DNA from: Neurospora crassa OR74A
Taxonomy: Eukaryota; Ascomycota; Sordariomycetes; Sordariales; Sordariaceae
Assembly: GCF_000182925.2 (NCBI RefSeq)
Contig: NC_026502.1
Location: 4,154,001-4,218,000, forward strand
Length of the DNA stretch: 64,000 nt
Direction of reading: 5' to 3'
A program made the translations under genes and the position numbers. Under the pieces are notes generated by a model. The model did not search any database. It was not told where the DNA came from and worked only from the letters and a program-made list of their open reading frames with translations. Shown one piece after another: positions 48,573 through 59,583 of the stretch (positions are counted from its first letter, which is position 1; every line of letters begins with the position of its first letter).

Positions 48573-51500
48573 GTTGCCGGTCTTTTCTCTTCGACTGTTT
48601 CCAGAGACAAAGAGAGGCTGGATAGATGGGAAAAGAATGAAAAAAACTGGACTTGGAATAAGAGAACAAAAAAAAAGGAGGGACTGTGCCAGTTGGATTT
48701 AGAAAAGAGAGGGAGAGAAGGGAAAAACAAGTGATTGTTGTCCCGGGGCAACCACAAAGATAAAGAGCAGGTCCCAGATGCTACTTCAGGGGAAAAAGAA
48801 GGATACGACCGGCCGATGATATGTTTGACGTCTGCAGTGCTGCTCTGCCCAGTAGTGTCCAGTCCTGGGCCCTCGGTGGTGCAACTGTGAACAAGCGGAA
48901 CAGGACGCTGAGAAGCAAGGTGCCGTGAGTTTGAGTAGGTCAGTCAGTCAGCTTGCCAAATGAAGGACTGTGTGACTGCAACACTCGGCGGATCTGACGG
49001 GTAAACAAACAAATATTTGTATGTGTTTCTGGGAGGGGTGGCGACGACGAGGGTCAGAAATAAGTGATGGGTGCAAATTACAGATCAATTTCGAGCTAGA
49101 AACATGGTGGACGTTTGGTGGACGGAGATATCTGAGCTCAAGCCACAACGAAGTCACGACGATAATGCCGGTGAAGTTATGTTCTTGAGTGTTTAGAAGA
49201 AGAAGAAGAAGAAGAAGAAGGCTGAGCCGCAAGCGTTCGTATGTCTTGCTTAGAAACATGCTGGTATCCTAGGGAAAACTGAGAAGGGACAGCTTCAGTG
49301 TGGCCTGGCACAAAATCCTTCTGTCTCGGATGTCAGAAAGCACTGCAACACTGTGTTTTTAAGACCTTGCTCAGTTAAGTGTGTGCGAGGAAAGCGGCAT
49401 CCGCAACCGGGACTCGTAGATGCTCGAAGGCGGTAAACTCGTGAACAGTGCTGTATTCCCAGATCTGTTGATGATTTCCATATTAAAGGATCAAGGAATT
49501 GGGCTTGTATGGGTGGTCGCACCAGACTTGATACGAAGTTCAGTGATCTAGCAGAAACCACCGAGAGGTCATATCTGCTTCTCTTGTTGATTCCATTGCT
49601 TGTCTTGGCATCTCTGAACCCCAGATGAACAGACAGTCAGTCGCGAATGTTGTCTTGTCGCCACAAACACATGAAACGTTTCTCTTGGATGGTACACGAG
49701 AGACGGACCACGACGATTTGGGTCGTCAGTTGCGTGAGCACTTGAGAGTGTATTTTGGATCTTGGGCGGACGAAACATGACAATGCACAGTACCTTTCTG
49801 TCCACATAAAGTTCGTTTGCCCCCCACTCAGATCTCTCTGATCTCGCCCAGGAAGATGTGAAAGCGAACAATGAAGTCACTGTCCACTGGGACGTTGTTC
49901 TTGGCAATGGTCAAGTCGGCATGGATGATGGGCCCTGACATGGGTACCTGCATACGGTGGTTCGACGAAACGGCCGCAATGACGGTTGAGGGGGGAGGTT
50001 GTGCGTGGTCAGCGAGGAATCGGATTCTCGAGATGGGCAGTTTCCTCCGCTTCCGCTGTCAAACACGGCAGTTTTCTGACAGATGCAAATGTGGTGGCGT
50101 AACTGGTTATGAAGAGCAGCCGCCTGATATATCAAGCCGAAGCCCATTCTGCGATGATCCTGGAACTGTGTAGTTGTCTCGTCGCCGTGATTGACTTGGA
50201 AAGCTTTTAGGAGCAGCTCTCAGTCAGGGCCAATTTCCCCGTGTTGTTCACAGTGTCTCATGCAAATGCCCTGGCCTTTCCACAGTGGCCAGCCGTGATG
50301 ATGACTGGAACTTGACACAGGTAGATTGTGATACGGTCGAGAGGTGAGCGGGGTGAGACAGACAGGGTACCTTGTCGTCTGCTTGATCTTGCATCCGGAT
50401 GCATATGGTTACATGTAGATGAGTGTTTCCCACTTGGTGACTCTTGTGCGAAGTCGCAATTCCCCATCTGCTGTTTGGGTGCTCTGGCTTCTCCTCGTTG
50501 TGGTGATGAGGTGAGTCTTGAGAGATGATATTTTGTTGGCAACTTTTTTTTGCAGAAAGCACCCAAAGAGTTCTCATGGCTCTTAAGTATAGGAATCTTT
50601 CGTTCAGTAGGATGAGCGTCTGAATTTGATCAGTATTAAAGCCGGGGAGATGTTCGTGGAAGCGTAGGGAGAATATAGTCTTCCATAGCCGTCTATCATT
50701 GTCCCCAATAACAAAGCCACTCCCTTTCGAGTACTTGAAATGGAGCCACTGGAGGGCGGTTCGTCCAAAGCATATTCTTGGGGTTTCCCTTCAAGGATTG
50801 TCGTTCACTAGAAGTTCTCCCAAGCTGGAGGAGCCCCGGTCCAAGGGAATGGAGAGATAAGCAACGCTGGGAGAAGGTTGAAACAGATAATCCAGAAAAC
50901 TATTTCCAGATTGTTCAAATCAGATTGGAGCCATTGTGCGCGAGTGTGAAAAGTGGCCGAGATGATGACGTTGAGAGTTGAGGGCATCACGTGAAGAGAC
51001 ATGCTGCGCCGTGAAATTGTGTGCATTGTGCAGTTTGAATGCAGGTACACTACAGCTGGGCTGCTCCGGCTGTGCACCTGGCCGCCAGGTGGAGCTGTTT
51101 CTCGGCCGGCAATTGCTGCTTTGTCTTTTGTAGCGGTAGAAGCGGGCAGGCACCAGAAATTGAGGGTCAGAGCTCAGAGGTGAGAGGTCGGAGGGTCTTG
51201 GCTTTGTCATTCTGCAGGCGAAACCCGACGGGAACTTGTCTGACTGTCACTGGACTCTCTTCCATTCGACCCCTTTCAACTTCCACCCAACAACTTCCAA
51301 CTTGTCACCATCAATCACATCACGCTCATCTCCTTGACCATCAAATCCCTCCCTTTTCTCTGCCATCTTCAGCAACGAACGTGTTCGCACGCGAGCTATA
51401 GCATAACTGCTGTCGTCTGGAATTACCTACCTATTGAATCAACCTGATAAACGCGCGACCTCTCCTGTCCGAGCCACTCACTGGTGATCTGCTCTGCTCT

Positions 51501-51977
51501 GCTCTGATCTGTGACCGTTCAGTTTGTTTGACTGTCAGACTTCATTTCAGGTTCAAGTTGGGCTGCTGACCTCAGTTCCGGCTACGCTCGTCAAAGGCCT
51601 TCCCTTCTTCCTCTACTCCCGTCTACACCATATCTCCTTCCATTCCGCCCTGCGGACGTGATACGTACGGTGATCGCTCTGACTGCACTGCATCGTTGTA
51701 TCGAACTGTTGATTGAAGTACGCTCTTGAACACTTGTCGTCTCTTGATCACTTCGTTGACTGTCACCAAATCGACCTCACCTTGGTTCAATCGGTAGAGG
51801 TATTCCACTTTGTCGTCGTCATAGGTTGCCCGCCAACACTGCCGCCTGCCTGCCGGGCTCCTGTTTTGAGGCGGGAACATTGCACCCAACCAACTGAACC
51901 AACAGTCCACTGAAGCCTTCAGGTACCTACAAAGCCCCTGGTTCGACCCTGAAAACTGCCACAGGGCATCCTAGGTA
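48573..51977. other. Gene-free region up to the transposon
   Basis: 48.58-48.78 kb is the protease promoter/leader. An AAG microsatellite (49197-49221) is the only clear repeat. Small frames on both strands lack coding character. 51.2-51.95 kb is strongly pyrimidine-rich with A/C-rich blocks, like a fungal promoter or leader, and may be the original upstream region of the KH-protein gene, now separated by the transposon. Confidence 0.5.
49197..49221. repeat. (AAG)n microsatellite
   Basis: Eight perfect AAG units on the plus strand, intergenic. Confidence 0.85.
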
Positions 51978-52062
51978 CTTGGGGGGTTCTGGGCGCCAAG
52001 GCTTTTAACCCCCCTACTCGTAAAGTAGGGGGTTGGGGTATTGTGGGACAACTTTTTAATCT
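51978..52062 (+). repeat. Left terminal inverted repeat (85 bp)
   Basis: Perfect reverse complement of 55228-55312. It contains a nested hairpin (52008-52033, CCCCTAC/GTAGGGG arms around TCGTAAA). It is flanked outside by TA. Confidence 0.95.
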
Positions 52063-52256
52063 AGGACAAGCCCGGTTGGTACCATACAAATTCGCCTATT
52101 AACGCCCTACAAAATCACTCATTTGCATCGTAAAATCGGCAACAGCCTCGCCACCAAATCGTATCCCAACTCGTACAATTTGCCGCATAAAACTATAAAA
52201 CAATAAGCAATCTATATATCCATAAATTAATAGAATATTACTAACCGTTAAATACA

Positions 52257-55075
52257 ATGCCCATAAATTTTAACAAGCACTTCAATAAGCTAGGCGCAAT
52301 GCCCGCTAGTTACCGTAGCGCCCATATATATCTCGATGCCCAACATCGATTTAAATCCCTCAGAGGTAGAGCAACGAAGCCGCCGACTATCAGAAACATC
52401 GCCGCCGTCACTAGCGAATCCCGTATATCCATCGCTCGTCATATTAAATCCCTACGCGAGCTTAAGAAGCCCGCTATATCGTAACAGCCGAGAGGGCATC
52501 CCTGCATATTAATAGACGCTAAAGAAGACGCAATCGTATCGTACATAATATTCTACTTCCAAGGGAGATTCCCCGCGTTGCACGAAATAATTATATTAGC
52601 CGCAAATTAACTACGCTTATTACGAGGTACGCCGGCTACCTATAACGGCTAGTAGTTAACCCAATTCATTAAAGACTATCCAAAACTAAAACTCACAACT
52701 TACCGCACCGTCAATATCAAAAGGAGGTTCTAGGAATTGAATAAAGACTCTATCAACGAGTAATTTAATAGATACAAAGAGGTACTTAATGAATATAAAA
52801 TAGCTAAGGGAAACGTATAGAATAGTAATAAAATAGGTATTAGAATCGGCTACGTATTAGGTAGGCGCATTAAAATTATTGTACTCAAGGATTTGCTGAA
52901 TATTAAAGTAAATTAGCAAAAAGTCTAAAACCCATTTTAACATTACTTTACTAGTAATTTAATATAGGGATAAATACTAACCGTTTTTTCTTACCTCGAT
53001 AACTAGAAATTAATGACATTACCAACCGCGAATCTACCACCCTCATCACTAGCGTAAATACTACAGCCAACGTTATCCCTATCTATATAATCTTTAAAAC
53101 CGACCCAATAGAAGAGTTCATCTACAACGATCTCAATAACAGCGTCCGCTTTACTAAATCGCCAACCGGATTCTTAAATACCGACCTTACACTTAACTAA
53201 TTGAAGCACTTCAACTACCATTCCTTCTACCTCTCGCCAATATTTAAAAAGTTGAGAGACGATAATTACTTTAAACTAGGGGGGGAAGGGGAGGAGGAAG
53301 GGTTCTCTTTCAAAGACTAGTTTAATTGTAACTAATATAAATATAATTACCTCGGTTATAAAATCCTAAATTTAGCCAAGGGAATTAAACTCAAGAATAT
53401 CCCTAATACTAAGCAGGTTTATCGTATACTTATTATCGACAGGTTTAATAGCCACTACAATATAGAGGTTTAATAGTATACTAAAGCGTTCAATATTATA
53501 CTAATAGGCTTACCTCCCTACTCTATATATATAATATAGCCGCTTAACGTTAGGGTATTCTCGTTATTAAAATTCTATTACTAAAAGGTATTAAAATCCT
53601 TTATCCAACGCAACGAATATACCTTCAACCAAGCAACCTTCGTCAAAAAACTCAAGGGTATCCTCGACGGCAATATAACCAAGCATAATATCTATAACGG
53701 CTTTAACGATATTAGAATATAGCCACCAAACCGCTCGAAAGTACTATTACAAATTCAAGTAAAGCAACCCAAAAAACCAAACCCCGCTCTCCCTTCAATA
53801 CTCCCCAAAGAGGACCGCTTTACAGAAGCCACCAGAGTTATTAACTATATTAAAGAAAAATACTCTCATTAATTCAACTCCCCCACACAACTCGAATTAC
53901 CATCTCTCCAAACTATTACTTATAAGGCAATATTAATAAATAATAAAATTTAAGAATACAACCGCCAAAATAGGGAAAGGGCAGCTAATTTCGACCGTAA
54001 AATGAGGAGGAGGGTATACCAGTTACCCAAGGAGGGCGACTTTCTAAATCTATCGAAGGCTCAACTCAGTACTCAAATAGTAGAGCAAGCACAAAGAGAG
54101 GCTATAAGTAACTAGAAGAAGCAACTACAGGCCATTAGAGCCATAAATAATAAGACTATAAATAAGGTTAAAAAGTAGTAGAGAAAATTACTAAATAGCA
54201 AGGGGAAGGTATACTAGAGCGTATATTAGGATAATTATAAAAAGAAGCAAAAAGAGGAGAGTTATATACCAGTCAATGAGAGTAATATTCTTAATACTAC
54301 TACCCAGCCAGAGGGGGATACGTTATATAAGGTCGATACACATAGTATACCAGTACCCAATTATTATAAAAAAGTATAGGGAGATAGAACCCACATACTA
54401 GCATCAGACTACTCAACTAGCATTAATCTAGGCTCTAATAACTCGGTTGAAATTAATCTAGGTAATAATCCCTCTACTGCTCAACAGCCAGAACCCCCAT
54501 CCTCTCCTCCATGCCCACCTCAACCCGCTGTTGAAACTGGCTCTCAAGTAACTACGTATATTAATACACAGATTATCAACTCTATAAATAAGCCTATCCC
54601 TAAATCTGCCGCCGACGTTATTCATTATCTTAATACACAGATAATTAACGCTATATTTGAAGACGAAAATACACTTCTCAACAATAAAGATAACAATATC
54701 ATAAACGAAATATATAACAACAATAAGGAAGAGGAGGAAGAGGAGGAGGACTTACCACCACACCCGCCAATCAACCGCCGTCTCTTTACACCACCACCCT
54801 CTACCCCCAAACCGCTTACACGAACTGGGCCATCAACTCCAGCCCCCCCCTCTACTCTATTACAATTACAGTCTATTAAATCAACACCATACTAGGGGGT
54901 TATAAAGTACGTTGAGAATACTATAAAACCTCAAATACAAGCAAGAAAGCAAGCCGCACGTATCAAGACTACGCCAGTAAAGCAGGAGGCAATAGTGAAG
55001 GAGGTGCCGCCCACACCCAGACCAGTGCCAGCGCCAGTGCCAGCACCCATACCAGCGCCAGAAAATAAGGAATAA
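52257..55075 (+). pseudogene. RIP-decayed pogo-like transposase
   Basis: ATG 52257 opens a helix-turn-helix region (TIRNIAAVTSESRISIARHI) that stops at TAA 52482-52484. Reading on in the same frame, with many TAA/TAG where CAA/CAG are expected, gives QPRGHPCILIDAKEDAI, LTQFIKDYPKLKL and GIRIGYVLGRR, as in the CENPB/DDE_1 layout. Further on, likely in other frames, are LIIDRFNSHYNIEV and IILIGLPPYSIYII followed by PLNVRVFSLLK. These match the pogo family DDE core (LDGHxSH, LPPHSSHLLQPLDVGVF). From about 53.75 kb there is a long charged and then Pro-rich tail with two INTQII-type repeats, ending near 55075. About a dozen or more stops make it non-functional. Confidence 0.8.
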
Positions 55076-55227
55076 AGACTGCAACCCACTAGTCTATTTA
55101 CTTACTACCTAATTGAGCAATATACTAGATTTCTAACAGCTTCTAACAACGTCGTGTTGATGTGTAATGTGGTGGTTTAGTATGGGGATGGGACAGATTG
55201 CTAGTAAAATTCTATGTGGGCTGTCCC

Positions 55228-55312
55228 AGATTAAAAAGTTGTCCCACAATACCCCAACCCCCTACTTTACGAGTAGGGGGGTTAAAAGCCTTGGCGCCCA
55301 GAACCCCCCAAG
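55228..55312 (-). repeat. Right terminal inverted repeat (85 bp)
   Basis: Mirror of the left repeat, including the nested hairpin. Followed by TA and then unique DNA (GCGCGCACC). Confidence 0.95.
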
Positions 55313-55314
55313 TA

Positions 55315-55728
55315 GCGCGCACCTCCTTCACTCAGCTCAGCACATCTGCCCTAGGCGGTCTGCCAAGCCGGTCTCTCCGCCTGCCGCTTACACCCACCAG
55401 AGGTACCTTACCTATTTTTCACACAAAGGCCCCGCTATTATTTTTTCGCAATCCTTCTCCAATCCAGAGACGCCGACCGTCTTCGCCTTTTGAAAATCCG
55501 CTTCTCTCCCCGTCGCATCTTTTTTTTCCCGCCGCCCTCATCCTTCGGATTCCAACATCCATTCAACAATCCTTTCCGTTGGTCGCTTGACGTTCTTTGT
55601 TGCGCGCTTGTTTTTTCCCGTCCACCAGCATTTACACCGCTTGTCTTGCGTGACGTGCGTTGTCATCAACATCATCACCCAGTATCACCAAGCACATCGC
55701 CGCAAATCACAGCCAAATCGCAACCACC
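55315..55728. promoter_or_regulatory. Promoter/leader of the KH-protein gene left after insertion
   Basis: Pyrimidine-rich throughout with T-runs and CAAATCACAGCCAAATCGCAACCACC directly before the ATG. Only about 0.4 kb separates the transposon's right end from the start codon, so upstream elements may have been displaced by 3.3 kb. Confidence 0.5.
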
Positions 55729-57667
55729 ATGGCGGCCCCTCAGCAACCCGATATCAATTCGATATTGCAGCTTCTAAGTACGTCTCCTCTCTGTCTCTCT
55801 CTCTCTGTCCCATGAATAGCTCTTTACCGCGCGCGCGATTCACAGTGTTCTGACCGTATTCTCAGATGCCACTCAGCGTCCTGCTTCCTCGACCCCTACC
55901 CAGAGCCAACCTGGCCTCCCAGCTCCGGCCCAGCCTCCTATGCCGCCGGCTGCCTACGCGCATCCTCCCCAGCAACCTCCTGCCTACCCTCTTCAACAGC
56001 CCCCATACCAGCAGGCTCCCGGATACTACCCTCCGCCTGCCGCGAGCGGAGGCATCGACCTGAGCGCGGTGCGCCCCGTGAACTCTGGCACCGTTGACAT
56101 CCAGGATGCCGTAGCCAAGGCCAGGGCTATGGCCGCTGAGAACGGTCTCGTCCCCTACGAACAATCTTCCAGACCCTACCCTCCTCACGACTCGCGCCCC
56201 CACGATTCCCGGGCTCCCGACAACCGCCCCTACCAGCGCGCCCGCTCCAGGAGCCCCCGCGGCCGCGAATCCTACCGCGACAACGTCAACCCTTACCGCG
56301 ACGAGAGAAGAGGCGGCGATCACGGCCACCACGGTGGTCAGTCGCGCGACTATGGACGTGAACGCTCCTTCTCCCCTGGCCGCGGACGTCAAGGCTTTTC
56401 GCCCCGTGGAGGCCATGGTGGTGGTCGCGATCGCTCACCGCTTAGGGGCAAGGAGGGAGACACCGAGACCATTCAGATTGAATCTAGCCTGGTTGGCCTC
56501 ATCATCGGCCGTCAGGGCGAGAACCTTCGTCGCGTCGAAGGCGAGAGTCGCTGCAGGGTTCAGTTCGTGCCGCCGTCGAGCCCCACCGAACAGTACCGTC
56601 CGTGCAAGATTACCGGTCCCCGTGCGCAGCGTGAGGAGGCCAAGGAGATGATCAACCGCATCATTCGCGACAGTGGAATGAGGGGAAGCGCCCCGGCTGA
56701 CAGGCCTGCGCCCCGCGACTCCGGCCGTGGTGGCTCTGCCGCCCCGCCTCCTCTCAAAGAGGGTGAGGATAGTCTTCAGATTATGGTTCCTGACAGGACT
56801 GTCGGTCTTATCATTGGTCGCGGTGGAGAGACCATTCGCGACTTGCAGGAGCGCAGCGGCTGCCACATCAACATCGTCGGAGAAAACAAGAGCGTCAACG
56901 GTCTTCGTCCAGTGAACCTTATTGGTACCCCCGCCGCAGCCAAGACTGCCAAGGAGTTGATTCTGGAAATCGTCGACAGCGATAGCCGCAACGCTAGCAA
57001 CCCTGGTGGTAACCGTCCTCCCCGTGGCGACAACATGGGTGGTGGTGGCGGCGGTGGTGGTTACGACAAGCAGAACGATTCGATCTTTGTCCCTTCTGAG
57101 GCCGTTGGTATGATCATTGGCAAGGGCGGCGAGACAATCCGCGAGATGCAGAACACCACGGGCTGCAAGATCAACGTTTCCCAGTCGTCCGGCGCTGGTG
57201 AGACTGAGCGCGAGATTGGCTTGGTCGGCACCCGCGAGGCCATTAACCGTGCTAAGCGTGCCATCGAAGACAAGGTCGACGCGGCTGTACGTACAATCCC
57301 CCTTTCTTCACTCGCGACGACTTACTAACACGGACAACAGAAGCAAAAGAGCTCGGGCGGTGCCCCTCCTCGTCGCGGCCAGCATCGCGATTATGATAAC
57401 CCCAACTATGGTCAGCCTTCTAACAACAACAGTGTTCCCCAACAAAGCTTGCCCGCAGGTAACGCCGCGGCTCCTGCTGGAGCCGGTGCGCAAGGTGATC
57501 CCTATGCCATGTGTATGTGCCCCCTCACGCTACCTTGATATTCCCAGAACACGCACTAACTCTGAACAGACGGCGGTTATGACAACTATGTTGCTTTGTG
57601 GTGGCAGTCCCAACTTGCCGCTGCTCAAGGTCAAGGTGCTGCCGGCCAGGCCCCTGGCACGTCGTAA
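55729..57667 (+). CDS. Three-KH-domain RNA-binding protein, FUBP/KSRP-like (579 aa)
   Basis: Exons 55729-55777, 55866-57286, 57341-57512 and 57570-57667; all phases agree. Order: short N-terminus; Pro/Gln-rich region with a PPQQPPAYPLQQPPYQQAP core; an Arg/Ser/Gly/Asp-rich stretch (about 165-215); KH1 (about 218-285, GLIIGRQGENLRRVEG); KH2 (about 317-385, GLIIGRGGETIRDLQE); KH3 (about 420-485, GMIIGKGGETIREMQN). All three GxxG loops are intact. The C-terminus carries YGGYDNYVALWWQSQ, a tyrosine/tryptophan motif seen in FUBP-type proteins. It probably binds single-stranded RNA or DNA and acts in mRNA processing or stability. A transposon sits in its upstream region. Confidence 0.92.
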
Positions 57668-59583
57668 ACCTCGCCATGCTGATGCCGGACTTATGATGCG
57701 CATGCCATGCCATGATTCTCGCCCATGTCTCTCCTGGCACGTTTTGACATTGCCGCTACTGCTGCTTGCTGCTGCTTGTCTCGTTGACCATGCTGCACGT
57801 TGATGTCTCGATCATGACGACCATCATATTCCATGCTATAGGGCATGGACAAGTGAGAAGCGCTTACAATTTTTTTCGGCATCTCAGCGTATAACTGGAA
57901 GAAGACGAACTCCAGTTGTGTTCAATGATTGTACGATTACGACTTTATCTCGGGTGGCCAACTTTCCAAGGCACATTTTCACGACATTGATATGGTTCTC
58001 TTATAAGCGCGTGGCAACCGCTTCGGCCCGGTTTATACCGATGATATCTATCATGGGCCTTTCTCTTCATGGTTCGGGTTGCTCCATATATCTGCGATCT
58101 AGCATGCACCTCTGTCTGATGCACAAAGCTGGCTACCTGCTGAAGAACCCCATCCCAAGCGATCGAATGCAGATGTGTCCTGCAGTGGTTGGCTCACTGC
58201 AAGACCATCAGTCCAAATGGTTGGGTAACCTCTTGATGCGATCTACCAATAGGCTTGACTGTTGCATCCACACTCGCCGCCAAGCTGCTTGATATGAGAC
58301 CCGAAGCAAAGAACGGACTGCAGACTTTTGTTGTCCTTGGATACAAGGAGACCTCGTTGGGATTTTTGCATGCTTGCTATGAGCCCTGCCGTCCATGTCT
58401 TTGTGATCATGATGAGAATCATGCTTATGGAGAGGATCTCTACCCAGCAGATGCACATGGTCTGAGGTAGACAACCCAAGCCATCAACGACATGTCGTCA
58501 CATGTCGTCGTTCTTTTCTTCTATCTCTTTTTTTTTTTTATCTTCGAGCTTTTTTGTGCCTCATTTGCATACGTTTTACATGAGAACTAAAACCTCCATC
58601 ACTTTTGCACAGAGGAGCAAAAATGATGGATTATCTCAAGTTTGGCTTTGGATCAGCGCAGTGGATGCTTACTAAAAAAAAAAAGGGTGGTGGTAGTCGT
58701 CATTGACAAATGGATGGATGGAAGGGTGGATGGAAAGATGGGACAATGACGGACCGCCGCCCGTTTGACAGGACATGCACATATGTATACTAGAGGATCA
58801 AAGAGGGAACCCGCAAGGCGTTACGTAGCAGAACAAAGGTTTTTTTCGTTCACCTCATGCCCGCTGGTGATATCTGATTTTATTATGTTTTCCATCTCGG
58901 CAGATACTTTTATATCCTACTGTTCGATCTTGTGAGTCAATAGAGGTATGTATGGTGAAGATATGAACAGTGACACTACCTACGTACCTTGATATGGAAA
59001 CTTCCAGGTTGGCAGGTAGGTACCAAGCAAACAATGAAGTCAATTGTTAGGTAGGTAGGTAGGTAGGTACGTAATAGCCGTAGGTGAAGAAAGGTGGATG
59101 TGGTATTATGTAGAGGTTGGTAGGCAGGCTTACAGGATACTATTTGCCCTTGAGATTGCCATGTGCAATTTGCTATTCTTTGCTAATTCCTCTACAATAT
59201 TATCAACATCAACTCCTTCCTCACGACTTTTCCTTTCCTAGTATGTAAACGTTGAAATTGATGTCTCGCACACGCCTGTAAACACTGTATGTAACCACCA
59301 ATTCATAGCGACCAATCCCGGATCTCGGAATGAAACCCTTTCTGCATGCCCCTGTTAAACAGAAGCACAACATCAACGCCAAGCCCCTTCTACATAATCC
59401 CAGTCTCCACGCTCACTGTAACGCTTTGCTTACGGGATCCCTCCCTCACTCCCCTGGTACTCTTTCTTCTGACTCTATCTCACTTAGACTGTTCCGGAAA
59501 AACAACAAGATGACATTGTTCAGAAAATCTATGACCATATCGCCGTTTCGTTCATTTGCGGCCGCCTTAACGCACAGGAGAAT
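57668..59583. other. Intergenic with TAGG repeat
   Basis: 58.5 kb has a T10 run and 58.67 kb an A-run; (TAGG)n lies at 59047-59070. No supported gene. An open frame in phase with the HET gene extends upstream of its ATG to about 59490, ending at a TAG (59487-59489). Confidence 0.5.
59047..59070. repeat. (TAGG)n microsatellite
   Basis: Five to six perfect TAGG units, similar to the run at 26077-26094. Such runs are common in Neurospora/Sordaria intergenic DNA. Confidence 0.85.

Larger units (their letters stand above)
51978..55312. mobile_element. Pogo/Fot1-type (Tc1-mariner) DNA transposon, full length, inactive
   Basis: 3,335 bp bounded by inverted repeats, 51978-52062 and 55228-55312, identical over 85 bp (starting CTTGGGGGGTTCTGGGCGCC) and continuing a few bases beyond one mismatch. 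TA flanks each end (51976-51977 and 55313-55314), the expected target duplication. The interior is AT-rich and encodes a dead pogo-like transposase. It is longer than typical Fot1 (about 1.9 kb) because of a long C-terminal region. It is inserted about 415 bp upstream of the KH-protein start codon. Confidence 0.92.

Noticed and set aside
54600-55084. Minus-strand frames in the transposon tail
   Set aside because: Antisense of the charged, Pro-rich end of the transposase reading frame.
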